Assembly: GCF_003182155.1 (NCBI RefSeq)
Contig: NZ_QGTG01000009.1
Location: 62,001 to 126,000 of the forward strand
Reading direction: 5' to 3'
DNA from: Chitinophaga sp. S165
GTDB lineage: Bacteria > Bacteroidota > Bacteroidia > Chitinophagales > Chitinophagaceae
DNA: 64,000 nt
Positions 51,341 to 59,146 of the stretch are shown in pieces. The first letter of the stretch is position 1. Every line of letters starts with the position of its first letter. The position numbers were made by a program, and so were the translations under genes. A model generated the notes under the pieces. The model saw only the letters and a program-made list of their open reading frames with translations, made no database searches and was not told the origin of the DNA.

Positions 51341-52177
51341 TTATTTAGTATCATCCCCGTCAGTAGAATTGCTGACAGTAAGCCATTTTTCAAGTTCATC
51401 CCGTCTGATCGCATCTACCTGTTGCAATAGGGAAGTGGCATCACTACCTAATACAAGATGTATGGGAGGCTCCGGATGATCTGTCAGTTCGACCAGTACC
51501 TTTGCAGCCTTGTCAGGATTCCCTTTGGGAATGAATTGTTTGTTTTTGTACATCTCGCTTCTGCTGTCCACAGTAGATTCATAACCTTCTATCTGTTCCG
51601 CATAAGACATAGAGTCACCTCCCCAATCAGTGCGGAAGCCACCAGGTTCTACTGAAGTTACCTTGATACCCAGTGGGGCGACTTCTTTAGCCAATGCTTC
51701 GCTAAATCCTGATAAGCCCCATTTTGCACTCTGGTACATGCTTAATCCTATACTGGTTATTCGTCCGCCAACTGAACTCACCTGCAATATCCTGCCGGAA
51801 CGTTGCTTTCTCATATATGGTAGTACCGCCCTTGTAATTTCTACCGGTGCGTACAGGTTGGTTTCAAACTGGCTGCGTACCTGTTCCTCTGTAAAAGCTT
51901 CTGCGGCGCCCATAATACCGAATCCGGCATTATTAACCAGGACATCTATGCGGCCAAAACGCGCAATGGTGTCTTCCACTGCTTTATAAACCTGCTTATA
52001 ATCTGTTACATCCAGTTGAACGGGCATAATGTGATCGCCATATTGCTCAACCAGGTCATTTAATTGTTGAGGGTTTCTTGCAGTCGCTGCTACAAAGTCG
52101 CCTTTTGCCAGTACTGCCATTGTAATACTTCTTCCCAATCCTCTTGAACTGCCTGTGATAAACCATACTTTATTCAT
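51341..52177 (-). CDS. Short-chain dehydrogenase/reductase (cassette 2)
   Basis: 278 residues. Motifs TGSSRGLG (8-15), LDVTD, NNAGFG, the serine in LQVSSVGGR and the YQSAK catalytic pair. ATARNPQQL suggests NADP. Only moderately similar to the SDR of cassette 1, so the pair of cassettes is unlikely to be a recent duplication. Typical of uncharacterised SDRs that Bacteroidota keep next to AraC regulators. Weak -7-like TAATTTTG at 52202-52209. Confidence 0.9.
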   Translation of the reverse strand: MNKVWFITGSSRGLGRSITMAVLAKGDFVAATARNPQQLNDLVEQYGDHIMPVQLDVTDYKQVYKAVEDTIARFGRIDVLVNNAGFGIMGAAEAFTEEQVRSQFETNLYAPVEITRAVLPYMRKQRSGRILQVSSVGGRITSIGLSMYQSAKWGLSGFSEALAKEVAPLGIKVTSVEPGGFRTDWGGDSMSYAEQIEGYESTVDSRSEMYKNKQFIPKGNPDKAAKVLVELTDHPEPPIHLVLGSDATSLLQQVDAIRRDELEKWLTVSNSTDGDDTK

Positions 52178-52551
52178 GATCTGTAGTTTTAAACGTTACC
52201 TCAAAATTACAGACTAATGACTGGCATAGGTTTGTTGGACGGTTCAATTTACTTTGTTATAAAGTTCAGATGAAGTTGCCCATTTGCGCCTTGAATATTA
52301 CTGGGAGATAGCCTGTTACTCAAGATGGCTTTGGAAGAATTAACCACGGTAAAAGCCTGTGCAGTGTGGAAATTAAAAAATACAAACAACTTGGTATTTT
52401 TCCAATATGGTCAGGGAAGTAACTTTGTTCAGGAAGATTGCTATTGATCAACTTATGCTTTTTGTTCTAAAAGCACTTCCTTTATTGAACCAGCATTGTC
52501 AGATACAATTTTGTCATTCAACATATTTATTTAACCTCTAAACTTAATTAA
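52178..52551. other. Intergenic region between SDR and subtilase genes
   Basis: 374 bases without a supported gene. A weak -7-like TAATTTTG (52202-52209, minus) may serve the SDR. The subtilase side is AT-rich and has no box that fits the consensus. No repeat or hairpin of note. Confidence 0.5.
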
Positions 52552-53862
52552 ATGAAAGCTCCATTTTTAGGGCAAGCTATGTCCGATATTCCGGAATCCT
52601 TTTCAACAAAATATAAGGGAATAGCTAGTCCTGTTCCGGGCGATGATCTGGAGAATCCCATCTATACAGGCCGTTATTTCATTGTGCCGGAGAATGGTGA
52701 AACTTCATTACAGGAGGCTGTCAACAGTTTCAGTCAGGCAATGGGCATGAGCGTAGCAAGTAGCGGTGATTACAGTCCTGAGTCTTTTAAAGAAGAGAAC
52801 ATCGCTGATGCTGATATCTTCCTTTATGAAGATCTTGGTTTCGCACTTGTTTCGGCAGATCAGGAACAGGTACAAATGATGGAAACAGTATTAAGTACTC
52901 AGCCGCTGAGAATAGAGCCGGAACTGGTGATGTATTCTATTCCGTTTGAAGGTTCTCCGTTAGTGGAAGGCATTGCTGCTACAAATCCGGTTGCTGTAGC
53001 CGCTGGTCCGTGTACATGGGGTATACAGGCAACAGGAAGTGATATCAGCATATTTACGGGTAAAAACGTCAAAGTGGCAATATTGGATACCGGCCTGGAT
53101 CTCCAGCATCCTGATTTTGCCGGACGTGTTCCTGCAGCCAATCAACGCTCGCTTGTACCTGGACTTACCAGTGTGCAGGACATGCACGGACATGGCACCC
53201 ATTGTACCGGCACTGCTTGTGGAAGAAAAGACAACGTGGGCACACGATATGGAGTGGCTGGCGATAGTGAAATTTATATTGGTAAAGTTCTCGATAACAG
53301 TGGCCGCGGCGCCCAGGCATGGGCTATTAATGGTATTAACTGGGCAGTTTCTCAAAATTGCAAAGTAATATCGATGTCCCTCGGTGCAAAAGTATTCCCT
53401 GGTATTTCATTTGTTACTGCTTACGAACGTGCCGCTGCCAACGCCGTAGCAAATGGCGCTTTAATTGTGGCGGCAGCAGGCAATGACAGCAGAAGACCAG
53501 GAGGACAAATATTTCCTGTAAGCAGCCCGGCCAACTGTCCTTCTGTACTGGCGGTTGCTGCTATCGACAGCGCCCTGGATATCGCTTTCTTTTCAAACAG
53601 GTCTATCAACCCCGGACAGGATGTATATATTGCTGGTCCTGGTGTGGATGTTTATTCATCATGGTTAACACCACTCCGCTACAAGACAATCTCCGGTACA
53701 AGCATGGCCACACCACATGTGGCAGGCATTGCTGCACTGATATGGGAGAAGAACCCTTCCTTTACTCCTGCACAGGTAAAAACGGAATTACGTAATTTAG
53801 CTAAGTCATTGGCACCCTTACTGCCTACTGATGTTGGCTGTGGGCTGGGAACTGCTCCATAA
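52552..53862 (+). CDS. S8-family subtilase without signal peptide
   Basis: 436 residues. Complete serine protease triad: Asp179 in AILDTGLD, His214 in HGHGTHCTGT and Ser384 in ISGTSMATPHVAG; Asn311 in AAAGND for the oxyanion hole. Residues 1-160 are a long N-terminal region with ferredoxin-like strands (RYFIVPENGETSLQEAVNSF; ADIFLYEDLGFALVSADQEQ), resembling a propeptide. No export signal, so it acts in the cytoplasm or is secreted by another route. Eleven bases after its stop is a 77-codon I9-like gene. Expected to cleave peptides or proteins; target unknown. Confidence 0.9.
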   Translation: MKAPFLGQAMSDIPESFSTKYKGIASPVPGDDLENPIYTGRYFIVPENGETSLQEAVNSFSQAMGMSVASSGDYSPESFKEENIADADIFLYEDLGFALVSADQEQVQMMETVLSTQPLRIEPELVMYSIPFEGSPLVEGIAATNPVAVAAGPCTWGIQATGSDISIFTGKNVKVAILDTGLDLQHPDFAGRVPAANQRSLVPGLTSVQDMHGHGTHCTGTACGRKDNVGTRYGVAGDSEIYIGKVLDNSGRGAQAWAINGINWAVSQNCKVISMSLGAKVFPGISFVTAYERAAANAVANGALIVAAAGNDSRRPGGQIFPVSSPANCPSVLAVAAIDSALDIAFFSNRSINPGQDVYIAGPGVDVYSSWLTPLRYKTISGTSMATPHVAGIAALIWEKNPSFTPAQVKTELRNLAKSLAPLLPTDVGCGLGTAP

Positions 53863-53873
53863 AAGATTTAAAT

Positions 53874-54107
53874 ATGCAGGTTGATCTAATCATAACACTG
53901 AACGAAGATTCTCTTGGTAATCTGAATTCCGTTGTGGAACGTTTGAAGAACCAGGGTGTTGCTGTTTCCGACGTTACAACTTACGGCGTGATTATGGGAA
54001 AGGGAGATAGTAGTCTTATCAACAAGTTGTCTAAAGACAAAGAGATCGAATCCGTAATAGAGGATTACTATACGCAATTACCACCTCCTGAATCGGAGAT
54101 TCAGTAA
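53874..54107 (+). CDS. I9-propeptide-like small partner of the subtilase
   Basis: 77 residues, no signal. Ferredoxin-like pattern beta-alpha-beta-beta-alpha-beta (VDLIITL, LNSVVERLKNQGVAV, VTTYGVIMGKG, LINKLSKDKEIESVIED). Its C-terminus, YYTQLPPPESEIQ, matches a family of small proteins that lie beside S8 peptidases and are often mislabelled ketohydroxyglutarate aldolase. The fold equals the I9 inhibitor or chaperone domain usually fused as a propeptide to subtilisins. Here it is a separate gene in the same transcript, so it may inhibit or fold the protease in trans. Followed by a terminator. Confidence 0.75.
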   Translation: MQVDLIITLNEDSLGNLNSVVERLKNQGVAVSDVTTYGVIMGKGDSSLINKLSKDKEIESVIEDYYTQLPPPESEIQ

Positions 54108-54133
54108 TAACAGTGAGTTAATAATGCAATTCT

Positions 54134-54174
54134 AAAGCTCAAATTATGTATAATACATGATTTGAGCTTTTTTA
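54134..54174 (+). terminator. Terminator of the subtilase pair
   Basis: AAAGCTCAAAT (54134-54144) pairs with ATTTGAGCTTT (54160-54170), with an inner ATGTA/TACAT stem, followed by a T-run to 54174. Confidence 0.85.
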
Positions 54175-54320
54175 TATATAAGCCCTTCAGAAGTGAGTAT
54201 AGTTCCGGCTGGAATATTTTCAAGTGTCATCACTTGGTTTTAAATTTTAATGCATCGTTGGTTTTATAAACTCATTTAAAAAAAAATTCAAAACAAGCAT
54301 TTCCGAATCATCTTATCACT

Positions 54321-54328
54321 TACCTTTG
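54321..54328 (+). promoter_or_regulatory. -7 box ahead of possible small peptide genes
   Basis: TACCTTTG followed by CAACAT fits the -7 consensus. Transcription would start near 54333 and enter the region with the small frames at 54382 and 54485. No clear -33. Confidence 0.5.
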
Positions 54329-54381
54329 CAACATTAACATCCCAACGTAATTATTTAACACCAAATCTAAATTCCCAAATA

Positions 54382-54522
54382 ATGAAAAATCTAAAGTTCC
54401 TACTACTACCAGTCCTACCACTACTACGTGTAGAAAACACAGGCAGACAGTTCATTTCCCAATTATCAAAACTTACATATCCAAATGAAACAACAAACAA
54501 ATTGCATCCTGGATCTGAATGA
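54382..54522 (+). CDS. Possible small peptide or leader ORF
   Basis: 46 codons from ATG 54382: MKNLKFLLLPVLPLLRVEN, then a polar tail. It is about 50 bases downstream of a -7 box. Its stop overlaps the next frame (54485). Might be a leader peptide or nothing; no family recognised and no ribosome-binding context. Confidence 0.2.
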   Translation: MKNLKFLLLPVLPLLRVENTGRQFISQLSKLTYPNETTNKLHPGSE

Positions 54523-54712
54523 TCTCTACAACTTGCTGGAGGAGAACAATAGCCAGCATGTAAGAACAAACACCAACCTCAATACCTACCGGCCTCCCAA
54601 AGGATTCTACCTATCAAGTGTCATATCAAAGTTACCCCTGGCCGCATGTATGACACATACTGAAATCAGCCCCCACATTATAAATACAATAAGTCATCAC
54701 CTAAGTCCTTGA
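54485..54712 (+). CDS. Possible small protein, unknown
   Basis: 75 codons from ATG 54485. MKQQTNCILDLNDLYNLLEE, then Asn/Thr-rich sequence, YRPPKGFYLSSVISKLPLAA and a His/Thr/Ser-rich tail. A precursor-like leader plus Ser/Thr/Cys/His tail can be imagined, but no known RiPP leader motif is present. Codon use is unlike that of confident neighbours. Low support. Confidence 0.3.
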   Translation: MKQQTNCILDLNDLYNLLEENNSQHVRTNTNLNTYRPPKGFYLSSVISKLPLAACMTHTEISPHIINTISHHLSP

Positions 54713-54933
54713 CTACTTTGATAGTCGTTTGTGTTCCATTACTGGATGACACTATGTTATACTAAACTAGCGTCAAACAGGGGAACCATATCTGATAGCG
54801 AAAAATAGTGTATCCCGTTCTCTGAATAGAGAATAAGGAAGGCTATTGCTGCCGCCGGCCAAACTCAGGCCGGGGAACATAATACTCTACTCCAAAGAAT
54901 CCAATTAATAAAGATTACCCAAAACTAATTGCA
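54713..54933. other. Non-coding stretch ahead of the FWxWF-type gene
   Basis: No gene. Two small hairpins: TTCTCT/AGAGAA near 54820-54835 and CCGGCC/GGCCGG near 54857-54876. These may be part of a structured leader for the 54934 gene. Confidence 0.4.
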
Positions 54934-55584
54934 ATGCCTAATATAAAGAAAGCTCAATCATTCTGGATGTGGTTCATGTGTCATGAGAAGGTTTATTTGA
55001 ACTTAGAAAATGTAAATGAGGAGGAAAAGGAAGCATGGTTAGACGAATTGCTTGACCAATTGCATAAATACAATAAAGAGCTGGGATGTGTGTTGAACCT
55101 TATGAATGGTATTCATGCAGAATTAATTATAACTGCAGAAGGAAATTTTAAACTGTTTGAGGATGTCCTCTTTCTTGTCAACACCTCACCTGTGTTAGAG
55201 GATTGGGATTTTATCAACTTTATATATCCTAATGATGTCTCAGGAGCATTTATCTATGAGGATGTAATATTATTTCAGGACGATATTTATTTCAAAGCAA
55301 GAAAAAATAATAAACGTCTAGGTTTATTAGATCTTCAGTTATTTATAAAAGACTTCAAATACATAAGCCAGTCGAAACATATCAATGATGCAATAAATAT
55401 GTTTCTGTTAAGTCTTTTGGGGGAAATAGACTTCGCTACAGCTATTGGAAAGCTTACGGTGAAAGACATGCTGGTTGCTTCCGGAAAAAAGCGTCTTCTC
55501 AAATTGCACAAGCTGCCAGAATTTGTATCAAAACATAGTATGATAAGGTGCCTCTTTCCGGCGATGAAAGGATTTATTTTCTGA
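54934..55584 (+). CDS. Conserved hypothetical protein of the FWxWF type
   Basis: 216 residues, soluble. Opens with QSFWMWFMCHEKVYLNLENV and LDELLDQLHKYNKELGCVLN, followed by HAELIITAEGNFKLFEDVLF, LVNTSPVLEDWDFINFIYP. These blocks recur in a widespread family of uncharacterised Bacteroidota proteins (FWxWF, GxxELIITAEGN, W-x-FIxF). The C-terminal part has more helices. No catalytic motif is apparent. Some relatives stand near polymorphic-toxin or secretion loci, but no toxin is seen here. Preceded by about 220 non-coding bases. Confidence 0.7.
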   Translation: MPNIKKAQSFWMWFMCHEKVYLNLENVNEEEKEAWLDELLDQLHKYNKELGCVLNLMNGIHAELIITAEGNFKLFEDVLFLVNTSPVLEDWDFINFIYPNDVSGAFIYEDVILFQDDIYFKARKNNKRLGLLDLQLFIKDFKYISQSKHINDAINMFLLSLLGEIDFATAIGKLTVKDMLVASGKKRLLKLHKLPEFVSKHSMIRCLFPAMKGFIF

Positions 55585-55627
55585 GGTTACCTATGTCGCT
55601 AAGAGTTGTTGTGGTTCGTAGTAAAAC

Positions 55628-55660
55628 GGCGCTCCGGTATCTACCGGAGGCGCCTTTCCT
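55628..55660 (+). terminator. Terminator between the FWxWF-type gene and the OYE gene
   Basis: GGCGCTCCGGTA (55628-55639) pairs with TACCGGAGGCGCC (55642-55654) with one bulged G, followed by TTTCCTTATTTT. It serves the convergent genes on both sides. Confidence 0.8.
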
Positions 55661-55668
55661 TATTTTAA

Positions 55669-56769
55669 TTACAGCAGCTCAGCCAATGCCTCTTTCGAGA
55701 ATCCTTTCAATTCCGAAGTCCTCTCTTCTCTGATCTTCTTCACCCAGTTCGGATCTGCCAAAATAGGCCTCCCAACAGCTACCAAATCAAAGTCGCCACG
55801 GTCAAACCTGCGTAGCAATTCATCCAGTGAATCGGGAGCAGAGCTCTCTCCTTTAAACGCAGCCAGGAATTCACCATTAAGTCCCACCGAGCCGACAGTG
55901 ATAGTGGCCTTACCGGTGATCTTCTTTGCCCATCCGGCAAAATTAAGATCAGAACCCTCGAACTCAGGCTCCCAGAAACGACGCTGTGAACAATGGAATA
56001 TATCCACGCCCGCATCCGCCATAGGCTGCAACCAGGACTCCATTTCAGCAGGTGTCAGCGCCAATTTATTAGTGTAGTCATAAGGCTTCCATTGTGACAA
56101 ACGGATAATAACAGCAAAATCATCACCCACGCGCCTGCGTACTTCCTTAATGACTTCAATGGCAAATCTCGACCGCTCTGCCAATGTTTTACCACCATAA
56201 GCATCTGTCCGCAGGTTCGTCTTTTCAGAGAAGAACTGATCGATCAGGTAATTATGTGCGCCATGTAACTCGACGCAGTCAAATCCCAGGCGTTTGGCAT
56301 CCGCCGCAGCATCGCCATAAGCCTTGATCGTATCTGCAATGTTCTTTTCTGACATCGCCAGGCCATTCGTATTATCCGGTCTGTTAATACCGGACGGGCC
56401 TTCAAAAGGAGTGAGGGGCAACCAGCCGGAATGGTGATTGTCCATTACCCCTTGATGCCATATCTGTGGCCCCATACTGCCACCTGCGGCATGTACATTA
56501 TTGATAACCTGTTGCCAACCGTTGAGGGAGCTCTCCCCATGAAAACGGGGGATATTAGGGTCAGCTGAAGACGCAGCGCGGTTAATGACCGTACCCTCTG
56601 AAAGGATCAGGCCAACCTCGCCCTCTGCTCGACGGCGGTAATAACCTGCTACATTATCACCAGGTACTCCATTAGGTGAAAAAGACCTCGTCATCGGGGC
56701 CATCACAATCCTGTTCTTTATATTCAGCGACTTAAGGCTGAAGGGCTTAAATAAGCTCAGATTACTCAT
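55669..56769 (-). CDS. Old Yellow Enzyme family alkene reductase
   Basis: 366 residues. FMN-containing ene-reductase of the NemA/OYE type that reduces activated C=C bonds with NAD(P)H. Start LFKPFSLKSLNIKNRIVMAP MTR and RAEGEVGLILSEGT form the flavin site; the substrate-binding pair and catalytic tyrosine are in DCVELHGAHNYLIDQFFSEK; C-terminal FDLVAVGRPILADPNWVKKI binds the FMN phosphate. Consensus promoter at 56824-56853. Likely a detoxification enzyme for electrophiles. Confidence 0.93.
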   Translation of the reverse strand: MSNLSLFKPFSLKSLNIKNRIVMAPMTRSFSPNGVPGDNVAGYYRRRAEGEVGLILSEGTVINRAASSADPNIPRFHGESSLNGWQQVINNVHAAGGSMGPQIWHQGVMDNHHSGWLPLTPFEGPSGINRPDNTNGLAMSEKNIADTIKAYGDAAADAKRLGFDCVELHGAHNYLIDQFFSEKTNLRTDAYGGKTLAERSRFAIEVIKEVRRRVGDDFAVIIRLSQWKPYDYTNKLALTPAEMESWLQPMADAGVDIFHCSQRRFWEPEFEGSDLNFAGWAKKITGKATITVGSVGLNGEFLAAFKGESSAPDSLDELLRRFDRGDFDLVAVGRPILADPNWVKKIREERTSELKGFSKEALAELL

Positions 56770-56823
56770 TCTGTTTACATTTATGTTTACGTTGCCCGGG
56801 GAAGGCTTAAAAGATTTTCAAAA

Positions 56824-56853
56824 CAAAGATATCGGAGATTTCCGAAATGCCAA
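56824..56853 (-). promoter_or_regulatory. Consensus promoter of the OYE gene
   Basis: Minus strand: TTG (56851-56853), 19-base spacer, TATCTTTG (56824-56831), leading to a leader of about 50 bases. An overlapping plus-strand frame at 56783-56998 is therefore unlikely to be coding. Confidence 0.8.
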
Positions 56854-57017
56854 TTATATTTTATTTATGAGTAGAATGGCGCAGGTCAAAATTCATTTGA
56901 GATCTGAAGAAAATTTTGTAGTTTGCTATAGAGAGGATATTACGAACACCCCAAAAACATTTATAGAAAAGATAAGTCATTCTCTCCCTAAAAGTTAGTA
57001 CCCCAAATAATGCTTCG

Positions 57018-57263
57018 ATGAGTATTTCTCCCTCTTCACCCTTGAAAGAGCGTTACAGAGACGCTAGGGAAAAATTATTGCAAATTCCCGGAGTAACATC
57101 AGTCAGCCTCGGATATAAAGAAACCAGGAAAGGTTTGACAGATCAATTTGGCTTGCGTGTATACGTGCAGGAAAAGAAAAAGCCCGCAGATATCCCGCCA
57201 GCAGAAATGATCCCTACTCAGATCAATGGCCTTATAACAGACGTTGTCCAGTCGCAGGTATAG
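57018..57263 (+). CDS. Stand-alone copy of the N-terminal domain of the neighbouring serine protease
   Basis: 81 residues, no signal. LLQIPGVTSVSLGYKE, FGLRVYVQEKK and a final PTQINGLITDV align with residues 21-83 of the protease encoded at 57354 (LLKIPGVHHVSIGLKE, CIRIYVQEKK, PSEINGIPTDV), roughly half identical by eye. It ends where the protease's catalytic domain would begin. Ninety bases separate the genes. Either a partial duplication or an independent regulator with the same binding surface; the intact, in-frame termination argues against simple decay. Confidence 0.7.
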   Translation: MSISPSSPLKERYRDAREKLLQIPGVTSVSLGYKETRKGLTDQFGLRVYVQEKKKPADIPPAEMIPTQINGLITDVVQSQV

Positions 57264-57353
57264 CCCGCCCGTCTGTTTATTTATCACACATATTTGCAAT
57301 ACATTCTTTGAATACCGATCTTTAGACAAACAAGTAGACAAAACAAGAATAAT

Positions 57354-58442
57354 ATGAAATCGAGAGAGCAACTGCAACGGGAAAACGAAATGATCCAGGA
57401 CATGCTGAAAAACGGAGTGGAAGATGTCCTGCTCAAAATTCCCGGTGTACATCACGTTAGCATCGGCCTGAAGGAAGTCAACGGGCACATTACTGATACA
57501 CTGTGTATCAGGATCTATGTCCAGGAGAAAAAACATAACAGTCTATTGTCGGCAGAGGAGGTCTTGCCGTCAGAAATTAATGGAATCCCTACCGATGTCA
57601 ATATTATTCCAAGCTTTAATGCATCTGTAGATAAGAATACCTATCGCCCGCTCAAAGGAGGTATTCAGCTTACTAACCGTATTGTTGTGCAGGATCCGGA
57701 AAGCTTTGGCAATGAAATAGCCCACGGTACACTTGGTTGCCTGGCTACAGATAATGAAAGCGGTAAACCGGTCCTGCTAAGCAACTGGCATGTGCTGATG
57801 GCTAATAATGCCAAAGTGGGCGATAAAATATACCAGCCGGCGCCTCTTACGATACCGGATGTCAATTTAGACCAACTGCCATACTACCCCAAAGACGACG
57901 TCAATGCTGTAGGTAGTATCATCAAGGCTACCATTAACAATAAAGTCGATGCCGCCATCGCAGTAATAGATTATCCCCGCATCAACGGCAGTTCCCAATG
58001 GACTAATGAGATCAACGGCTTGAGTGTGGAGGGAAAACCAGAGAAGAATGTGATTGTGGGTTTGGCTACCGCCATCGCCGGACAAACAGTTTTCAAAGTA
58101 GGAGAGGTGTCTGGACGTACGGAAGGTAGAATTGTAGATATCAATTATCCTACAACCACTTTTCCAATTGAAGGTGTAAACCGCACATTCACGGGACAGA
58201 TCGCCATTCAGGCTATAACCCCTTCCCAACATTTCTCAGAGAAAGGTGACTCCGGCTCCGTGATCATTGATATACATAATAACATCGTCGGTTTGTTATT
58301 CGCCAGCAACGGCAATGCAAATCCACAAATTACACTAGCCAACCACATCACCGACGTAGTAGCGGCGCTGAATATCAGCATTAATTTCTCATCTGATAAT
58401 GTATCATCAAGCCAGCAAAAGCACGAACTGAGAAATGACTAG
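57354..58442 (+). CDS. Trypsin-fold serine protease with N-terminal recognition domain
   Basis: 362 residues. Residues 21-85 are the domain also present in the upstream small gene. From about 120 the sequence follows the Nal1-like/trypsin fold: GTLGCLATD and LLSNWHVLM with His146, VDAAIAVID with Asp199, and KGDSGSVI with Ser300. The GTLGC opening is typical of bacterial Nal1-type proteases. No signal peptide or membrane segment, hence probably cytoplasmic. The C-terminal 20 residues are polar. Target unknown. Confidence 0.82.
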   Translation: MKSREQLQRENEMIQDMLKNGVEDVLLKIPGVHHVSIGLKEVNGHITDTLCIRIYVQEKKHNSLLSAEEVLPSEINGIPTDVNIIPSFNASVDKNTYRPLKGGIQLTNRIVVQDPESFGNEIAHGTLGCLATDNESGKPVLLSNWHVLMANNAKVGDKIYQPAPLTIPDVNLDQLPYYPKDDVNAVGSIIKATINNKVDAAIAVIDYPRINGSSQWTNEINGLSVEGKPEKNVIVGLATAIAGQTVFKVGEVSGRTEGRIVDINYPTTTFPIEGVNRTFTGQIAIQAITPSQHFSEKGDSGSVIIDIHNNIVGLLFASNGNANPQITLANHITDVVAALNISINFSSDNVSSSQQKHELRND

Positions 58443-58530
58443 TTATAGGAAATGTTAGGTATAGCGTTAAGAATAAGTCAATAACAAATGAAACATTGAC
58501 TAGTACAACCGGTGGTATGCCCTAACGCTT

Positions 58531-59016
58531 TTATCTTTTCAGCAGCATCAGATCTGGCTGCGCATACTTATATACCTTGAAATAGATCGTAGTATTCGTC
58601 TGGTACACGCCGTCAAACGTCGATAGCTGGTCAACGAACATTAATAGATGATCATTATCCCGGCACATGACATTTACCTCAAGATCATATGCCCCCGAAG
58701 TCATAGCGAGAAAACTTACCTCCGGTAAACCGGCAATCTTTTTCGCCACAGATTCCTTCATGGTGGCAGGCCTCACATAAACCGCAATATGCGCGTAAGA
58801 CCGGAATCCAACTTTCTCCGGATCAACCCGGCCGATAATACTGATGGTTCCATCTTCGATCAACCGGTTAAACCGCGTTCGGACAGTGCCAATAGATACA
58901 TTAAGCTTTTCAGCAATAACTGTAAATGAAACCCTGCCATCCTGCTGAAGGTAGGTTAAGATTGAGAAATCCAGGTCGTCCAGAGGGATCTTATCAGCGG
59001 ATTTAGTTTTTCCCAT
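58531..59016 (-). CDS. Lrp/AsnC-family regulator of the pyrimidine catabolism operon
   Basis: 161 residues. N-terminal helix-turn-helix (LTYLQQDGRVSFTVIAEKLN, VSIGTVRTRFNRL) and C-terminal RAM ligand-sensing domain (SYAHIAVYVRPATMKESVAK, VMCRDNDHLLMFVDQL). Divergent from the dehydrogenase gene over 130 bases that contain a 12-bp palindrome (59074-59085). Regulators of this type at pyd or beta-alanine loci sense amino acids or pyrimidine breakdown products; the role is inferred from position. Confidence 0.88.
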   Translation of the reverse strand: MGKTKSADKIPLDDLDFSILTYLQQDGRVSFTVIAEKLNVSIGTVRTRFNRLIEDGTISIIGRVDPEKVGFRSYAHIAVYVRPATMKESVAKKIAGLPEVSFLAMTSGAYDLEVNVMCRDNDHLLMFVDQLSTFDGVYQTNTTIYFKVYKYAQPDLMLLKR

Positions 59017-59073
59017 TTCTCTTGAATAATAGGAGTTAAATGAAATGTGCAGAAATGATAGAAAATACGTACT

Positions 59074-59085
59074 AAATGTACATTT
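59074..59085. promoter_or_regulatory. 12-bp palindrome, candidate Lrp-type operator
   Basis: AAATGTACATTT is a perfect palindrome between the divergent regulator and the catabolic operon, with a nearby TACGTA. Its position suits a shared operator; the regulator's true site is not known. Confidence 0.4.
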
Positions 59086-59146
59086 TTTTCAGTAAATTAA
59101 GGGTATCGTATAAAAAATGCATTCATAACCCAAACTCCCCAAGGCA

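Noticed and set aside
52552..55584. A complete RiPP or anti-phage system around the subtilase
   Set aside because: No modifying enzyme, known leader motif, nucleotide signalling gene or nuclease is present; the protease and small partner are real but a larger system is not supported.
56783..56998. 71-codon plus frame upstream of the small protease-domain gene
   Set aside because: It begins over the consensus promoter of the divergent OYE gene and has no recognisable family.
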